Counted from the stretch's first letter, positions 1 through 8,231 are shown. The stretch is DNA of 43,528 nucleotides from Lentimicrobium sp. L6 (GCF_013166655.1 NZ_JABKCA010000050.1:1-43528); one strand, 5' to 3'. Notes: generated from the letters alone by a model not told the origin. Numbers and translations: made by a program.

Positions 1-51
1 TTTATTCTTTTTCACAACTAGAATAAGCTCAAAGCACTATCTTTGCTCGCT

Positions 52-82
52 AAAAGTAAGATGTTTTCCATATCTTACTTTT
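52..82 (+). terminator. hairpin, possible terminator or small-RNA structure
   Basis: AAAAGTAAGAT (52-62) pairs perfectly with ATCTTACTTTT (72-82) around a 9-nt loop, and the right arm ends in a short T-run. It may end a gene outside the window. It also sits only 6 bp after a TATCTTTG promoter-like box (38-45), so a short transcript starting here would begin almost with the hairpin. The AT-rich stem makes it modest evidence. Confidence 0.35.
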
Positions 83-197
83 GATTTAACTTTTATAATC
101 CCTCCTCTCCTTATATTATTTTAAACAAGAAAAACTATTTTAATATCTTAGCCCAATTCCCTTTTAGTTATAATTAATCATAAAAGTATTCGAGCAT

Positions 198-213
198 TTT
201 GTTTATAAACAAA
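198..213. repeat. 16-bp perfect palindrome
   Basis: TTTGTTTATAAACAAA reads the same on both strands. It lies about 170 bp upstream of the promoter box of the operon starting at 440. It could be a dimeric regulator site or a chance AT-rich palindrome; I cannot tell which. Confidence 0.4.
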
Positions 214-383
214 TGATTAGGCAATTGTTAAGAATATGTCAAGATTAAGTATACTATAATAATGAGTCTCTTCATATTTCAATAAAATATGGAATGATAT
301 TTGCTAGATATTGTTGATTATTAGATAAATGAAAAAACGAAGAAATATTTTTAAAATATATGCTTTCTTCTAATCAAAAATCT

Positions 384-391
384 TATTTTTG
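384..391 (+). promoter_or_regulatory. -7 promoter box upstream of pilin-like/DUF3822/rsmD operon
   Basis: TATTTTTG fits the Bacteroidota -7 consensus TAnnTTTG and lies 48 bp upstream of the start codon at 440. No clear TTG is found at the expected -33 distance, so the call rests on the -7 box and its position. Confidence 0.5.
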
Positions 392-439
392 CCCTTAGTT
401 GAAGTATTTAATTTGAGATAATAATAAAAAGATAGAAAG

Positions 440-1048
440 ATGAAAATCATACTTAAACTTGTTCTACTTGTTACAATTATAGTATTAGGTTACTTTGTAG
501 TTGAAAGTATTATGGAACCCGTAAGATTCAATAAAGAAAAAGACCTAAGAGAAGAACTAGTCATTCAAAAATTAGAAGACATTAGAGCAGCACAATTGGC
601 ATACAAAACCATTAATGGGACTTACATGGCTGACTGGGATACTCTAATCTCCTTTATTAAGGATAGCGAATTTCCAATTATTAAAGAAATAGCAGACCCT
701 AATGATACCACAAATACTTTAATTATACGTGATACTCTAGGGTATATTCCTATTGTTGATTCATTATTTAGTCATAGAGAGCTATTTAATGCAGATCATC
801 TTAAATATGTACCCATTCCGCAAAAATACTTTGCAAACGAAAAATTTGAACTCGCTTCTGGAGCTATTACTAGAGGAGGGTCGCCTGTAAATGTTTTCGA
901 ATGTCAGGTTTCATATGACGTTATCTTAAAGGGATTGGACAAACAGTTAATTATAAACTTGAATAAGAAATTAACTGAAATGAGTAAATACCCAGGTTTA
1001 AAAGTTGGAAGTCTAACAGAAGCTTCTACTGAAGGTAACTGGAAGTAA
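440..1048 (+). CDS. conserved membrane-anchored pilin-like protein
   Basis: This 202-residue protein has one N-terminal hydrophobic segment (about residues 5-22). A charged helical stretch follows (about 32-58) containing LEDIRAAQLAYKTINGTY, then a soluble domain. Short anchor plus long amphipathic helix plus globular domain resembles type II/IV pseudopilin-like proteins, but there is no obvious prepilin peptidase site (no Gly-Phe-Thr-Leu-Ile-Glu), so it is probably simply anchored. It is first in a tight operon: the DUF3822 gene starts 5 bp after its stop and rsmD overlaps that gene. I recall similar proteins in the same place in other Bacteroidota. No function is known to me. Confidence 0.75.
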   Translation: MKIILKLVLLVTIIVLGYFVVESIMEPVRFNKEKDLREELVIQKLEDIRAAQLAYKTINGTYMADWDTLISFIKDSEFPIIKEIADPNDTTNTLIIRDTLGYIPIVDSLFSHRELFNADHLKYVPIPQKYFANEKFELASGAITRGGSPVNVFECQVSYDVILKGLDKQLIINLNKKLTEMSKYPGLKVGSLTEASTEGNWK

Positions 1049-1053
1049 TATTT

Positions 1054-1944
1054 ATGCCAAGGCAAGATTCTTTAAAAGCAAGGGCAGAATATTTCGATTC
1101 AACTTATTCAGTTGAAAATCATAAAAATTACAGACTATCCATTCAGCTTCGGCTGAATGGATTTTCTTTTGCCATATTTTCTGCAGAGACCAAGAAGATT
1201 TTGAAAATTCAGGAATATGGAATTCATTGGAATAAAGATGGTAGTTCTGAGCAAAAATGGCAGATGCTCAACCAATCCTTATTGGATACTCTAGAAAAAG
1301 AGAATTTTGAATTTATGGTCTTTCCCTCAGTAAAGGTAATCCTTGACCATAAAGAATATCATCTACAGGCTCCAATATATGCAGATGATGCAAAAAAAGA
1401 TAAAGAAATTGATTTTAATCAAAGCATTGGATATTCTCATACTACTCTTAGCAAAAAAATTTCAGGTGTTGATAGTATCATCTCATATGCCATCCCCTCC
1501 TTTATAAAACATACAATATCAGACTATTTTTCAAAAGCTCAAACCTTACACATAATAGATGTGTTAATCAATGATATTAGAATTCTACATCAAAACAAGG
1601 TTATTGGTAAAAGGCTTTATGTTAATATTTCAGATAGAGATATTCATATTATAGCCTATGATAGTGAACTTATCTTCTCAAACTCTTTTACTTATAGTAC
1701 TAAAGAAGATTTCATCTATTTTATTTTATTAGCTTTTGAACAGCTAGCAATGAATCCGGAAGAGGATCCTCTCTATTTCATGGGAGAAATCAGCCGTTCT
1801 TCAGCCCTATTTAATATTGCTTGGCAATATATTAGAAATGTACATTTCATGGGAATGCAATTACCTGCAATGCTAAGTCAGGATTTTGATCAATTACCTA
1901 TTCACCAATATTACTTACTCTTACAATCGAATATATGCGAATAA
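1054..1944 (+). CDS. DUF3822 family protein
   Basis: The 296-residue product matches my memory of DUF3822, a Bacteroidota family usually encoded just upstream of rsmD. Early residues read YRLSIQLRLNGFSFAIFS; later blocks include LYVNISDRDIHIIAYD (about 189-204) and LYFMGEISRSSALF (about 240-253). The alternation of short beta segments resembles the actin/ASKHA fold seen in pilus-assembly ATPases such as PilM, which is an inference from pattern only. No signal peptide or membrane segment is visible. Its stop overlaps the rsmD start by 10 bp, so the two are very likely translationally coupled. Biochemical function is unknown. Confidence 0.82.
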   Translation: MPRQDSLKARAEYFDSTYSVENHKNYRLSIQLRLNGFSFAIFSAETKKILKIQEYGIHWNKDGSSEQKWQMLNQSLLDTLEKENFEFMVFPSVKVILDHKEYHLQAPIYADDAKKDKEIDFNQSIGYSHTTLSKKISGVDSIISYAIPSFIKHTISDYFSKAQTLHIIDVLINDIRILHQNKVIGKRLYVNISDRDIHIIAYDSELIFSNSFTYSTKEDFIYFILLAFEQLAMNPEEDPLYFMGEISRSSALFNIAWQYIRNVHFMGMQLPAMLSQDFDQLPIHQYYLLLQSNICE

Positions 1945-2474
1945 TTGCAGGGAAATTTGGAAGGAGACGCCTTAAAACTCCAAAAAACCTATTGCTCAGA
2001 CCTACAACTGATATTGCAAAAGAGGGCCTTTTTAACATCTTAAACAATCGCCTTTATTTTGACGAGCAAAAGGTTTTAGACCTATTTGCAGGAACAGGTA
2101 GTATCTCCTTTGAATTTATTTCTAGAGAAGCCGAACACGTAACATGTGTTGAGAATAATCTAATACATTTCAAGTTTATTACTTCGGTAAAGAATGATTT
2201 GTCTATGGAGAATCTACAGCCTTTAAAAACTGATGTATTCAAATTCCTAAGTATTAACAAAAGGTCATTTTCTTTAATTTTTGCTGATCCTCCATTTGAG
2301 TTAGACCATATTGAAACCTTACCTGGGTTAATATTTAATGGAACACATTTATCAGAAGGTGGACTATTCATATTGGAACATTCCGATAAGCATAGTTTTG
2401 AGAAACATGAGCACTTTGTAGAACTCAGAAAATATGGAAAAGTTCACTTTAGTTTTTTCGAAAGAAATCACTAG
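1935..2474 (+). CDS. rsmD: 16S rRNA (guanine(966)-N(2))-methyltransferase
   Basis: RsmD transfers a methyl group from S-adenosylmethionine to N2 of G966 in 16S rRNA during small-subunit assembly. The 179-residue protein starts MRIIAGKFGRRRL, the usual RsmD N-terminus. It carries the SAM-binding motif DLFAGTGS (49-56), an acidic ribose-binding segment CVENN (71-75) and the catalytic DPPF motif (118-121). Length matches the family (about 180-190). The start overlaps the end of the DUF3822 gene by 10 bp. The 3' end overlaps the convergent thioredoxin-like gene by 26 bp (2449-2474), so both stop codons lie inside the partner's coding sequence. Confidence 0.95.
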   Translation: MRIIAGKFGRRRLKTPKNLLLRPTTDIAKEGLFNILNNRLYFDEQKVLDLFAGTGSISFEFISREAEHVTCVENNLIHFKFITSVKNDLSMENLQPLKTDVFKFLSINKRSFSLIFADPPFELDHIETLPGLIFNGTHLSEGGLFILEHSDKHSFEKHEHFVELRKYGKVHFSFFERNH

Positions 2475-3903
2475 CTTCTTGCTCCTGTTCCTCTTTTAGT
2501 TTGTCAAGACTTTGCAAATAAGATCTCAGATTTTCTCGAGGGTTAGGTGGGAAGTAATCTAATAAATGGGTTTGCTCATCGAGGAGGATATATTGAGGGA
2601 AAATTTTTACTCTATATTCATTGAGCAGGGCAAAATCATCATTAAACCATAAGAAATCCCAATTTGCATTTTGGGCTTTTGCCCATTTTACAGATTCCTC
2701 TTTTTCCAGACCAGTAAACACAGTTAGTACTTGCAAGTTACTGTTTTCTTTAATCAACGATTTTAAAACTCTTATATCTGCCTCGCAAGTTTCACAGTTT
2801 GGTGAGACAAACATAAGATAAGTTCTTTTTCCTTTAAAATCTTTTATTGATTTTTGCTGATCGACTAGATTAGATAAAGAAAATGGAGGCACTTCCCCTC
2901 CCGAAACAAACGTGTTTAAACTTTTCAGAAGGTTAGCAGAAATCTTTCGATTCTCTACATACTTGCTATCCATTGCTAATTGATTGATTATTTCATTCAA
3001 TTGTACTTTCTTCATTCCACTATTATAGAATAATTGCTTAATAGAATAGAGGAGAACCAGCTCTCTCAGTTTTTCTTTGACAAGTATAGGGTCTTTTCCC
3101 ATTTTATCTTTCAATTCAAAAATAGGTAAGCCTTCGTTTAAAAGGTTTTTATATTCACTAAAATGAATTCCTTTATCATAATCATTCATATATTTATCAA
3201 AATATTTTAAGAAAAACATAGAATAAGCGGTATTAGAAAATTTAATGGGCTGTTCTGTCAGCCAATCATTAGCGATTTTTTCTCGTCCCTCTACCCTTGC
3301 TGTCCATCTTAACTCAGCCATTCTATAATCTATATAAGTATTGAAATAATTGGCTGTAGCAGAGTCCTCTATAATAGTCTCCTCAAGAATACTAGCTATT
3401 TTGTTTTCAAAACTATAATACAAACTTTTCTCTCTCAGTTTAATTAGATATACAAAGTTATTCTGCAGAAAGTTTTGGTATTCATATTCAAAACCATCAA
3501 TCACTAGATTGAGTATATCTTCTTCCTCAAAAACAACATGCAGGGGCTTTTCAGGAAGGAAAATACTCTGATCCTCCAAAGTGATTTCATTGAAATCAAG
3601 TTTATAGGATTTACCAGGAATTACATAAAACGAAACGCTTTGGAGTCCAACTCTTATAGATACTTTCTGTATTTCGGTTGCTTCAAAACCCAACATAAAG
3701 ACACCATTTTCATCGGGCCTTTGTTGATCTAATAAAACCTCTAAGCCACTTATGGGATCTGCTTCATGGTAAACCCTAAATACAAATGCATCAGCTGCTG
3801 CAGACTTACCATTAATAATGACAGGTAATGCCATATTATTAGCTATTGAAACAATCAATATTGCAAACAACAAACTAAAACGAAAAAAAAAGGAGTTTTT
3901 CAT
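2449..3903 (-). CDS. exported thioredoxin-like (TlpA/ResA-type) protein
   Basis: The 484-residue protein begins with a Sec signal peptide (basic start, hydrophobic core about 9-22). A long N-terminal region (about 25-330) resembles the DUF4369-like and helical modules that precede TlpA domains in Bacteroidota. The C-terminal thioredoxin fold (about 335-460) has the active site CETC (370-373) and a cis-proline segment IFPQYILLD (Pro about 436). Such proteins act in the periplasm on disulfides of envelope or cytochrome proteins; the substrate here is unknown. The last 20 residues are acidic and lysine-rich. It follows coaD by 22 bp and is probably cotranscribed. Its end overlaps convergent rsmD by 26 bp. 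Confidence 0.85.
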   Translation of the reverse strand: MKNSFFFRFSLLFAILIVSIANNMALPVIINGKSAAADAFVFRVYHEADPISGLEVLLDQQRPDENGVFMLGFEATEIQKVSIRVGLQSVSFYVIPGKSYKLDFNEITLEDQSIFLPEKPLHVVFEEEDILNLVIDGFEYEYQNFLQNNFVYLIKLREKSLYYSFENKIASILEETIIEDSATANYFNTYIDYRMAELRWTARVEGREKIANDWLTEQPIKFSNTAYSMFFLKYFDKYMNDYDKGIHFSEYKNLLNEGLPIFELKDKMGKDPILVKEKLRELVLLYSIKQLFYNSGMKKVQLNEIINQLAMDSKYVENRKISANLLKSLNTFVSGGEVPPFSLSNLVDQQKSIKDFKGKRTYLMFVSPNCETCEADIRVLKSLIKENSNLQVLTVFTGLEKEESVKWAKAQNANWDFLWFNDDFALLNEYRVKIFPQYILLDEQTHLLDYFPPNPRENLRSYLQSLDKLKEEQEQEASDFFRKN

Positions 3904-3925
3904 ATTATGAAAACGGTGAATTGGA

Positions 3926-4402
3926 CTAAATATTTTCTAAAATAATATTCCAAGCTTTTTTAGGTACAAATTGCTGTGCATTCCCACCATGTTTCAAAAT
4001 ATCCCTAATAATGGAAGAGTTTAAAGGAGTATGCTCTGGCTGAGTGAGCATAAATATGGTTTCAATTGAAGTATCCATTTGTTTATTGATTTGACCAATG
4101 CTTCTTTCAAATTCAAAATCTGCAGCTGTTCTTAGTCCTCTCAATAAATAATTTGCATTAACAGATTTGCAATAATCAACAGTTAAGCCAGAATAATGGC
4201 TTACACTTATATTATCGAAATCCTCAAAAGTAGCTTCTATCATTTTAACACGAACATCCATATCAAAAAAAGTATTTTTCTGAGAATTAACTCCTATGGC
4301 TACAATAATTTTATCAAATAATAAAGCTGCCCTTTTAATAACAGACTCATGACCTTTCGTAATTGGGTCAAAAGAGCCGGGGAATACCGCAATTCGTTCC
4401 AT
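3926..4402 (-). CDS. coaD: phosphopantetheine adenylyltransferase
   Basis: CoaD catalyses the fourth step of coenzyme A synthesis, joining 4'-phosphopantetheine and ATP to give dephospho-CoA. The 158-residue length is typical. Motifs are GSFDP (9-13), the nucleotidyltransferase T/HxGH motif as TKGH (15-18), the substrate-binding block YLLRGLR (about 101-107) and the C-terminal NSSIIRD (about 128-134). It lies 55 bp downstream of the gamma carbonic anhydrase gene and 22 bp upstream of the thioredoxin-like gene, all on the minus strand. A TACTTTTG box at 4420-4427 could give it its own promoter. Confidence 0.97.
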   Translation of the reverse strand: MERIAVFPGSFDPITKGHESVIKRAALLFDKIIVAIGVNSQKNTFFDMDVRVKMIEATFEDFDNISVSHYSGLTVDYCKSVNANYLLRGLRTAADFEFERSIGQINKQMDTSIETIFMLTQPEHTPLNSSIIRDILKHGGNAQQFVPKKAWNIILENI

Positions 4403-4419
4403 AAGTATTGTTTAAGATT

Positions 4420-4427
4420 CAAAAGTA
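4420..4427 (-). promoter_or_regulatory. -7 box upstream of coaD
   Basis: On the minus strand this reads TACTTTTG (TAnnTTTG), 17 bp upstream of the coaD start. No convincing -33 TTG is seen, so the gene may equally be read from the upstream promoter. Confidence 0.4.
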
Positions 4428-4457
4428 GTAAATAATATGATGATGAAGAGATCCGAA

Positions 4458-4985
4458 TTATTTGTTCTCCTCTTCACCATACCAACTGGCATACATATTA
4501 TAGGATGAAGAGATTCTATTCACTTCACCTTCCAATAATGATTCATCAATATCCTTAATTTTCTTGGCGGGTACTCCAGCCCAGACCTCCCCTGATTTCA
4601 CTCTAGTTCCTTTTGAAACTAATGCACCTGCAGCAATAAGGCTATTGCTCTCCACATAAACATCGTCCATTAAAATAGCACCCATTCCAACTAACACATT
4701 GGCTTCTATGGTACAACCATGGATAATGGCATTATGAGCAATGGAAACATTATCACCAATAATAACTCCTGCTTTTTGATAAGTACAATGGATAACAGCA
4801 CCATCCTGAATATTTACATTCTTACCAATTCTAATAGAATGAACATCGCCTCTCACCACTGCATTAAACCATATACTACAATCGTCGCCGATTTCAACAT
4901 CACCAACTAGGGTTGCATTGTCAGCTAAAAATACATTTTTGCCTATAATGGGTTCTATCCCTTTTACTTTTTTGATCAGTGCCAT
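4458..4985 (-). CDS. gamma-class carbonic anhydrase-like hexapeptide protein
   Basis: The 175-residue protein is a left-handed beta-helix built from hexapeptide repeats (about 12-150), ending in a helical tail. Three metal-binding histidines of gamma carbonic anhydrases are present at about 66 (VIHC), 84 (IAHN) and 89 (IIHG), along with VRGD (44-47), so zinc or iron binding and CO2 hydration are plausible. The family (YrdA/CaiE/PaaY-like) also contains members without measurable anhydrase activity, so the exact reaction is not certain. No signal peptide, hence cytoplasmic. First gene of the minus-strand group with coaD and the thioredoxin-like gene. Confidence 0.88.
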   Translation of the reverse strand: MALIKKVKGIEPIIGKNVFLADNATLVGDVEIGDDCSIWFNAVVRGDVHSIRIGKNVNIQDGAVIHCTYQKAGVIIGDNVSIAHNAIIHGCTIEANVLVGMGAILMDDVYVESNSLIAAGALVSKGTRVKSGEVWAGVPAKKIKDIDESLLEGEVNRISSSYNMYASWYGEEENK

Positions 4986-5007
4986 AATTTTCTAAATAAA
5001 TATTCTG

Positions 5008-5015
5008 CAAATTTA
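5008..5015 (-). promoter_or_regulatory. -7 box for the carbonic anhydrase-coaD operon
   Basis: Minus-strand TAAATTTG, 22 bp upstream of the start codon, fits TAnnTTTG. A TTG (plus-strand CAA at 5039-5041) lies 23 bp away, slightly longer than usual spacing. It is divergent from the ldcA box at 5062-5069. Confidence 0.5.
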
Positions 5016-5061
5016 AACAGATAAATATGTAATCGCATCAATAAAAAGCCATAAATCTTAT

Positions 5062-5069
5062 TAAATTTG
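5062..5069 (+). promoter_or_regulatory. -7 box upstream of ldcA
   Basis: TAAATTTG fits TAnnTTTG and ends 19 bp before the ldcA start codon. It shares a 103-bp divergent intergenic region with the carbonic anhydrase promoter. Confidence 0.55.
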
Positions 5070-5088
5070 TTAAATCAAAATCGATATC

Positions 5089-5994
5089 ATGAAAAGACCT
5101 CCCTACTTAAAATCAGGTGATAGAATTGGTTTGGTTTCACCAGCAAGAAAAATATCATCACAAGAAGTAAAATCAGCGGTAAAGTTATTGCAAAGATGGG
5201 GTTTAGAACCCGTTTTTGGACGCCACATTTTCTCATCTCACCATCAATTTGGAGGGAAAGATGCTGAAAGGACTTCCGATATGCAAGAGTTTCTTGACGA
5301 TATTAATGTGAAAGGAATACTATCGACCAGAGGAGGATATGGAAGTGTAAGGATTATTGACCAATTAGATTTCTCTAAATTTAAAGTTCACCCCAAATGG
5401 CTAATAGGGTATTCTGATATCACTGTTTTTCATTCGCATATTCATCAAGTTTTAGAAATTGAAACCATTCACGGCACTATGCCCATTAATTTCCCAACAA
5501 ATCTAGTGGAAAATGAGTCTATACTAAGTTTGAAACAAGCTTTATTTGGCGAATTAGAGGCCTATCAATTAAAGAATTGTCAAGTTTTACGAGAAGGAAA
5601 TGTAACAGCTCCACTAATTGGTGGCAATTTATCCATACTATACAGCTTATTAGGTAGTATAAGTGATATAAATACGGATGGAAAAATACTATTTATTGAA
5701 GACTTGGATGAATATCTATACCACATGGATAGAATGATGATGAACCTCAAACGCACTGGTAAACTTCATCATCTAAAAGCCCTAATCGTTGGTGGAATGA
5801 ATGATATGAATGACAATACCATCCCCTATGGACAATCTGCAAAAGAAATTATTTGGGAGACGGTGAAAGAATATGATTATCCAGTTATTTTTGATTTCCC
5901 TAGTGGACATATAGAACCCAATATGGCACTTTATTTAGGACGAAAGATTGATTTACAAGCATATAATAATGAATTGAAAATAAGTTTTTTGTAA
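5089..5994 (+). CDS. ldcA: LD-carboxypeptidase (MEROPS S66)
   Basis: Cytoplasmic LD-carboxypeptidases remove the terminal D-alanine from muramoyl tetrapeptides during peptidoglycan recycling. The 301-residue length fits the family. The serine nucleophile sits in GYSDIT (Ser109). The other two triad residues are probably Glu204 in LFIEDLDEY and His274 in PSGHIEPN. The early block RPPYLKSGDRIGLVSPA and the RGGYG element (81-85) are also typical. No signal peptide is visible, in keeping with cytoplasmic recycling. It is followed after 50 bp by the DUF5684 gene and then yraN-tilS, all on the plus strand. Confidence 0.93.
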   Translation: MKRPPYLKSGDRIGLVSPARKISSQEVKSAVKLLQRWGLEPVFGRHIFSSHHQFGGKDAERTSDMQEFLDDINVKGILSTRGGYGSVRIIDQLDFSKFKVHPKWLIGYSDITVFHSHIHQVLEIETIHGTMPINFPTNLVENESILSLKQALFGELEAYQLKNCQVLREGNVTAPLIGGNLSILYSLLGSISDINTDGKILFIEDLDEYLYHMDRMMMNLKRTGKLHHLKALIVGGMNDMNDNTIPYGQSAKEIIWETVKEYDYPVIFDFPSGHIEPNMALYLGRKIDLQAYNNELKISFL

Positions 5995-6044
5995 CTTAGT
6001 CGCATATTGTTCATCTAAGAGTTATCAAATTAAAAAATATCACT

Positions 6045-6422
6045 ATGAGCGAATTTCAAGAATTATTTTTAGGGCTTACCGTTTCAACTTGGTTATCCAT
6101 CTCTCTATTTATTGCTGTTGTATATATTGTAGCCCAGTGGAAAATATACGAAAAAGCTGGTCAAAAGGGTTGGGCAGCACTTATTCCATTTTACAACCTT
6201 TATATTCTTTTAAAAATTGTCGGTAAACCTGGATGGTGGTTATTACTCATCATTTTTGTACCATTTTTCAATATTATCCTAATCATTTGGATGACAAACC
6301 TTCTTTCAAAAAGTTTCGGTAAAGATGTGTTATTTACTATAGGACTAATATTCTTTGGAATTATCTTCTACCCCATTTTAGGTTTTGGTGACGCTAAATA
6401 TATAGGCCCAGCAGGAAAATAA
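6045..6422 (+). CDS. DUF5684 family small membrane protein
   Basis: This 125-residue protein has three to four membrane segments (about 15-33, 46-57, 64-84, 95-117). A short conserved cytoplasmic segment reads YEKAGQKGWAALIPFYN. The KAGxxGWxxxIPxYN and KPGWW pattern is the hallmark of DUF5684, also found attached to signal peptidase I in Bacteroidota. No enzymatic residues are apparent and its role is unknown. It is probably cotranscribed with yraN, whose start lies 2 bp after its stop. Confidence 0.8.
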   Translation: MSEFQELFLGLTVSTWLSISLFIAVVYIVAQWKIYEKAGQKGWAALIPFYNLYILLKIVGKPGWWLLLIIFVPFFNIILIIWMTNLLSKSFGKDVLFTIGLIFFGIIFYPILGFGDAKYIGPAGK

Positions 6423-6424
6423 AA

Positions 6425-6787
6425 ATGGCAGATCACAATGACTTAGGAAATTTTGGAGAAAAGTTAGCTCTCGAATATTTGGTAAAAAAAGGATACAAAA
6501 TCTTAGAAACCAATTGGAGATTCATTCACAAAGAAATAGACATCATTGCCCGAAAAGATGATTTCATTGTTTTTATAGAAGTAAAAACCCGGAAAACTAA
6601 CTATTTTGGAGAGCCATATACCTTCGTTAACAAGACTAAACAAGGCTTTTTAGTTAAGGCGGCCAATGAATATATTGTCCGTTTTAACATTCAAGAAGAA
6701 GCCCGATTCGACATTATTTCAGTGCTATATAACGAAAACAAAAAAGATATTACTCATATTGAAGATGCTTTTTATGCCAGAATGTAA
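6425..6787 (+). CDS. yraN: YraN family (UPF0102) putative endonuclease-like protein
   Basis: The 120-residue protein has the restriction-endonuclease-like (PD-(D/E)XK) core of UPF0102. It shows GNFGEKLALEYLVKKGYKILETNW near the N-terminus, then EIDIIARKDDFIVFIEVKTR, which supplies the Asp and the Glu-x-Lys triad. Length is typical. The biological role of YraN is not established. The start is 2 bp after the DUF5684 stop; tilS starts 19 bp downstream, with a promoter-like box in between. Confidence 0.93.
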   Translation: MADHNDLGNFGEKLALEYLVKKGYKILETNWRFIHKEIDIIARKDDFIVFIEVKTRKTNYFGEPYTFVNKTKQGFLVKAANEYIVRFNIQEEARFDIISVLYNENKKDITHIEDAFYARM

Positions 6788-6794
6788 AGATTCC

Positions 6795-6802
6795 TAAATT
6801 TG
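6795..6802 (+). promoter_or_regulatory. -7 box almost touching the tilS start
   Basis: TAAATTTG fits TAnnTTTG, but only 4 bp separate it from the tilS ATG at 6807. Bacteroidota transcripts normally start a few bases after this box, so any transcript from here would be nearly leaderless. It may instead be a chance match inside an operon. Confidence 0.4.
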
Positions 6803-6806
6803 CATC

Positions 6807-8135
6807 ATGTTAAAATCCTTTTTAAATTTTAGTCAGCACCATCAACTCACCTCCTCCTCTCCCGTTTTAATTGGTGTATCAGGAGGTAGAGATTCTGTAG
6901 TTTTATGTGATTTATACCATCTTGCAAAAATTGATTTTGCGATTGCTCATTGCAATTTCGGATTGAGAGCTGAAGAATCTAACGAAGACGAAAAATTTGT
7001 AATCCAATTGGCCAAAAAGTATCAAGTCCCATTGTTTAGAACCAAAATTCCTACTAAAGCTTATGCTGAAGAATCGGGGATTTCCATTCAAATGTCGGCT
7101 AGAGCACAAAGAGTGAATTGGTTTAAAAAGCTTTGCAAAGAAAACGAATTCGAATATTATGCAACCGCTCATCATTCTGACGATGCCATTGAAACCTATT
7201 TTATCAATCAAATTCGAGGTACAGGAATATCTGGGCTGCATGGAATTTTACCTAAGCAAGGCACATTAATTCATCCCCTATTATTTGCCAGCAGAGAAGA
7301 TATTACTCAGCATGCAGAAGTAAATAATTTAAGTTGGCGAGAAGATAGTTCCAATGCGAAAACTAAATATCTAAGAAACAAAATAAGGCATCAAGTTTTA
7401 CCTCTTCTACAAGAAATTAATGGAGGTGTTAAACAGACTATCATTGAAAATATGGGTCGATTTTATGAAACTGAACAAATATATCTACAAAAAATAGAGG
7501 AGCTCAAGAAAGAATTACTGCTCAAAACTAAAGAAGGCTGGAGTATCCCTTTAGAAACCTTGAGGAGCCATGCTCAAGCAACAACAATTTTATACGAGTT
7601 TTTAAAAGAATTTGGTTTTAATTATAGCCAATGCAAACAAGTACTGCAAGAAAACGAGTTCAGTCAAGTTGGAGCCTTATTCTACTCGTCCAGCTATCAA
7701 TTACTAAGAGACCGAAAATACCTTCTCCTCAAGGAAACAATTTCTGATGATGTGCAGGAGTATGATATTAAATCAACTTCCTCGCCAATAGAAACACCCA
7801 TAAAATTAAAAATAGAATCCTCAGAAAATACCGATATCATTGCTGATAAGAATATAGCCAAACTGGATGCAGATTTAATAGAATTCCCATTGAAAATTCG
7901 TAAATGGAAACAAGGTGATTATTTTTATCCACTGGGAATGAAAGGACAAAAAAAACTTGTTTCTGATTTTTTTATAGACCACAAAATGAGTCTTTTTGAG
8001 AAACAGAATACCTGGGTTTTATGCTCTAAAAATAAAATTGTTTGGATTATTGGTCACCGAATTGATAACCGATTCAAAATCAGCTCTCAAACCTCTAAAA
8101 CTATTATTATCAGCACACTCCCTACTGATTGTTAA
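6807..8135 (+). CDS. tilS: tRNA(Ile)-lysidine synthase
   Basis: TilS attaches lysine to C34 of the CAU-anticodon tRNA-Ile, so that it reads AUA instead of AUG. The ATP-binding PP-loop SGGRDS is at 25-30, followed by the family segments HCNFGLRAEES and TAHHSDDAIETYFINQIRGTGISGL. The C-terminal region (about 350-440) has the TilS C-terminal domain with RKWKQGDYFYPLGMKGQKKL. At 442 residues it is full length. The ATG at 6807 gives the usual N-terminus, and a promoter-like box ends only 4 bp upstream. The gene follows yraN by 19 bp and is likely in the same operon. Confidence 0.96.
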   Translation: MLKSFLNFSQHHQLTSSSPVLIGVSGGRDSVVLCDLYHLAKIDFAIAHCNFGLRAEESNEDEKFVIQLAKKYQVPLFRTKIPTKAYAEESGISIQMSARAQRVNWFKKLCKENEFEYYATAHHSDDAIETYFINQIRGTGISGLHGILPKQGTLIHPLLFASREDITQHAEVNNLSWREDSSNAKTKYLRNKIRHQVLPLLQEINGGVKQTIIENMGRFYETEQIYLQKIEELKKELLLKTKEGWSIPLETLRSHAQATTILYEFLKEFGFNYSQCKQVLQENEFSQVGALFYSSSYQLLRDRKYLLLKETISDDVQEYDIKSTSSPIETPIKLKIESSENTDIIADKNIAKLDADLIEFPLKIRKWKQGDYFYPLGMKGQKKLVSDFFIDHKMSLFEKQNTWVLCSKNKIVWIIGHRIDNRFKISSQTSKTIIISTLPTDC

Positions 8136-8200
8136 TACATTAACAGAGTTTTATTACCTTTAAAAAAGTCTTAAAATTTAAGCTCTCAATATTAAATTGA

Positions 8201-8208
8201 TATCTTTG
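8201..8208 (+). promoter_or_regulatory. -7 box upstream of the FakAB fusion gene
   Basis: TATCTTTG is a perfect TAnnTTTG box. Its last G is the first base of the in-frame GTG at 8208, so that GTG is unlikely to be translated from this promoter. A strong ribosome-binding site, GGAGG (8223-8227), then lies 4 bp before a TTG at 8232. Confidence 0.65.
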
Positions 8209-8231
8209 TGTTCATTAACAAAGGAGGAACA

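Larger units (their letters stand above)
1..439. other. AT-rich intergenic region without a gene
   Basis: I find no convincing coding region or structured RNA gene here. It holds a TATCTTTG box at 38-45, an 11-bp perfect hairpin at 52-82, a 16-bp perfect palindrome at 198-213 (TTTGTTTA and its reverse complement) and the promoter box of the downstream operon at 384-391. The gene to the left lies outside the window. Confidence 0.6.

Noticed and set aside
6912-7241. 109-residue open frame antisense to tilS
   Set aside because: Shadow of a conserved coding frame; no family resemblance.
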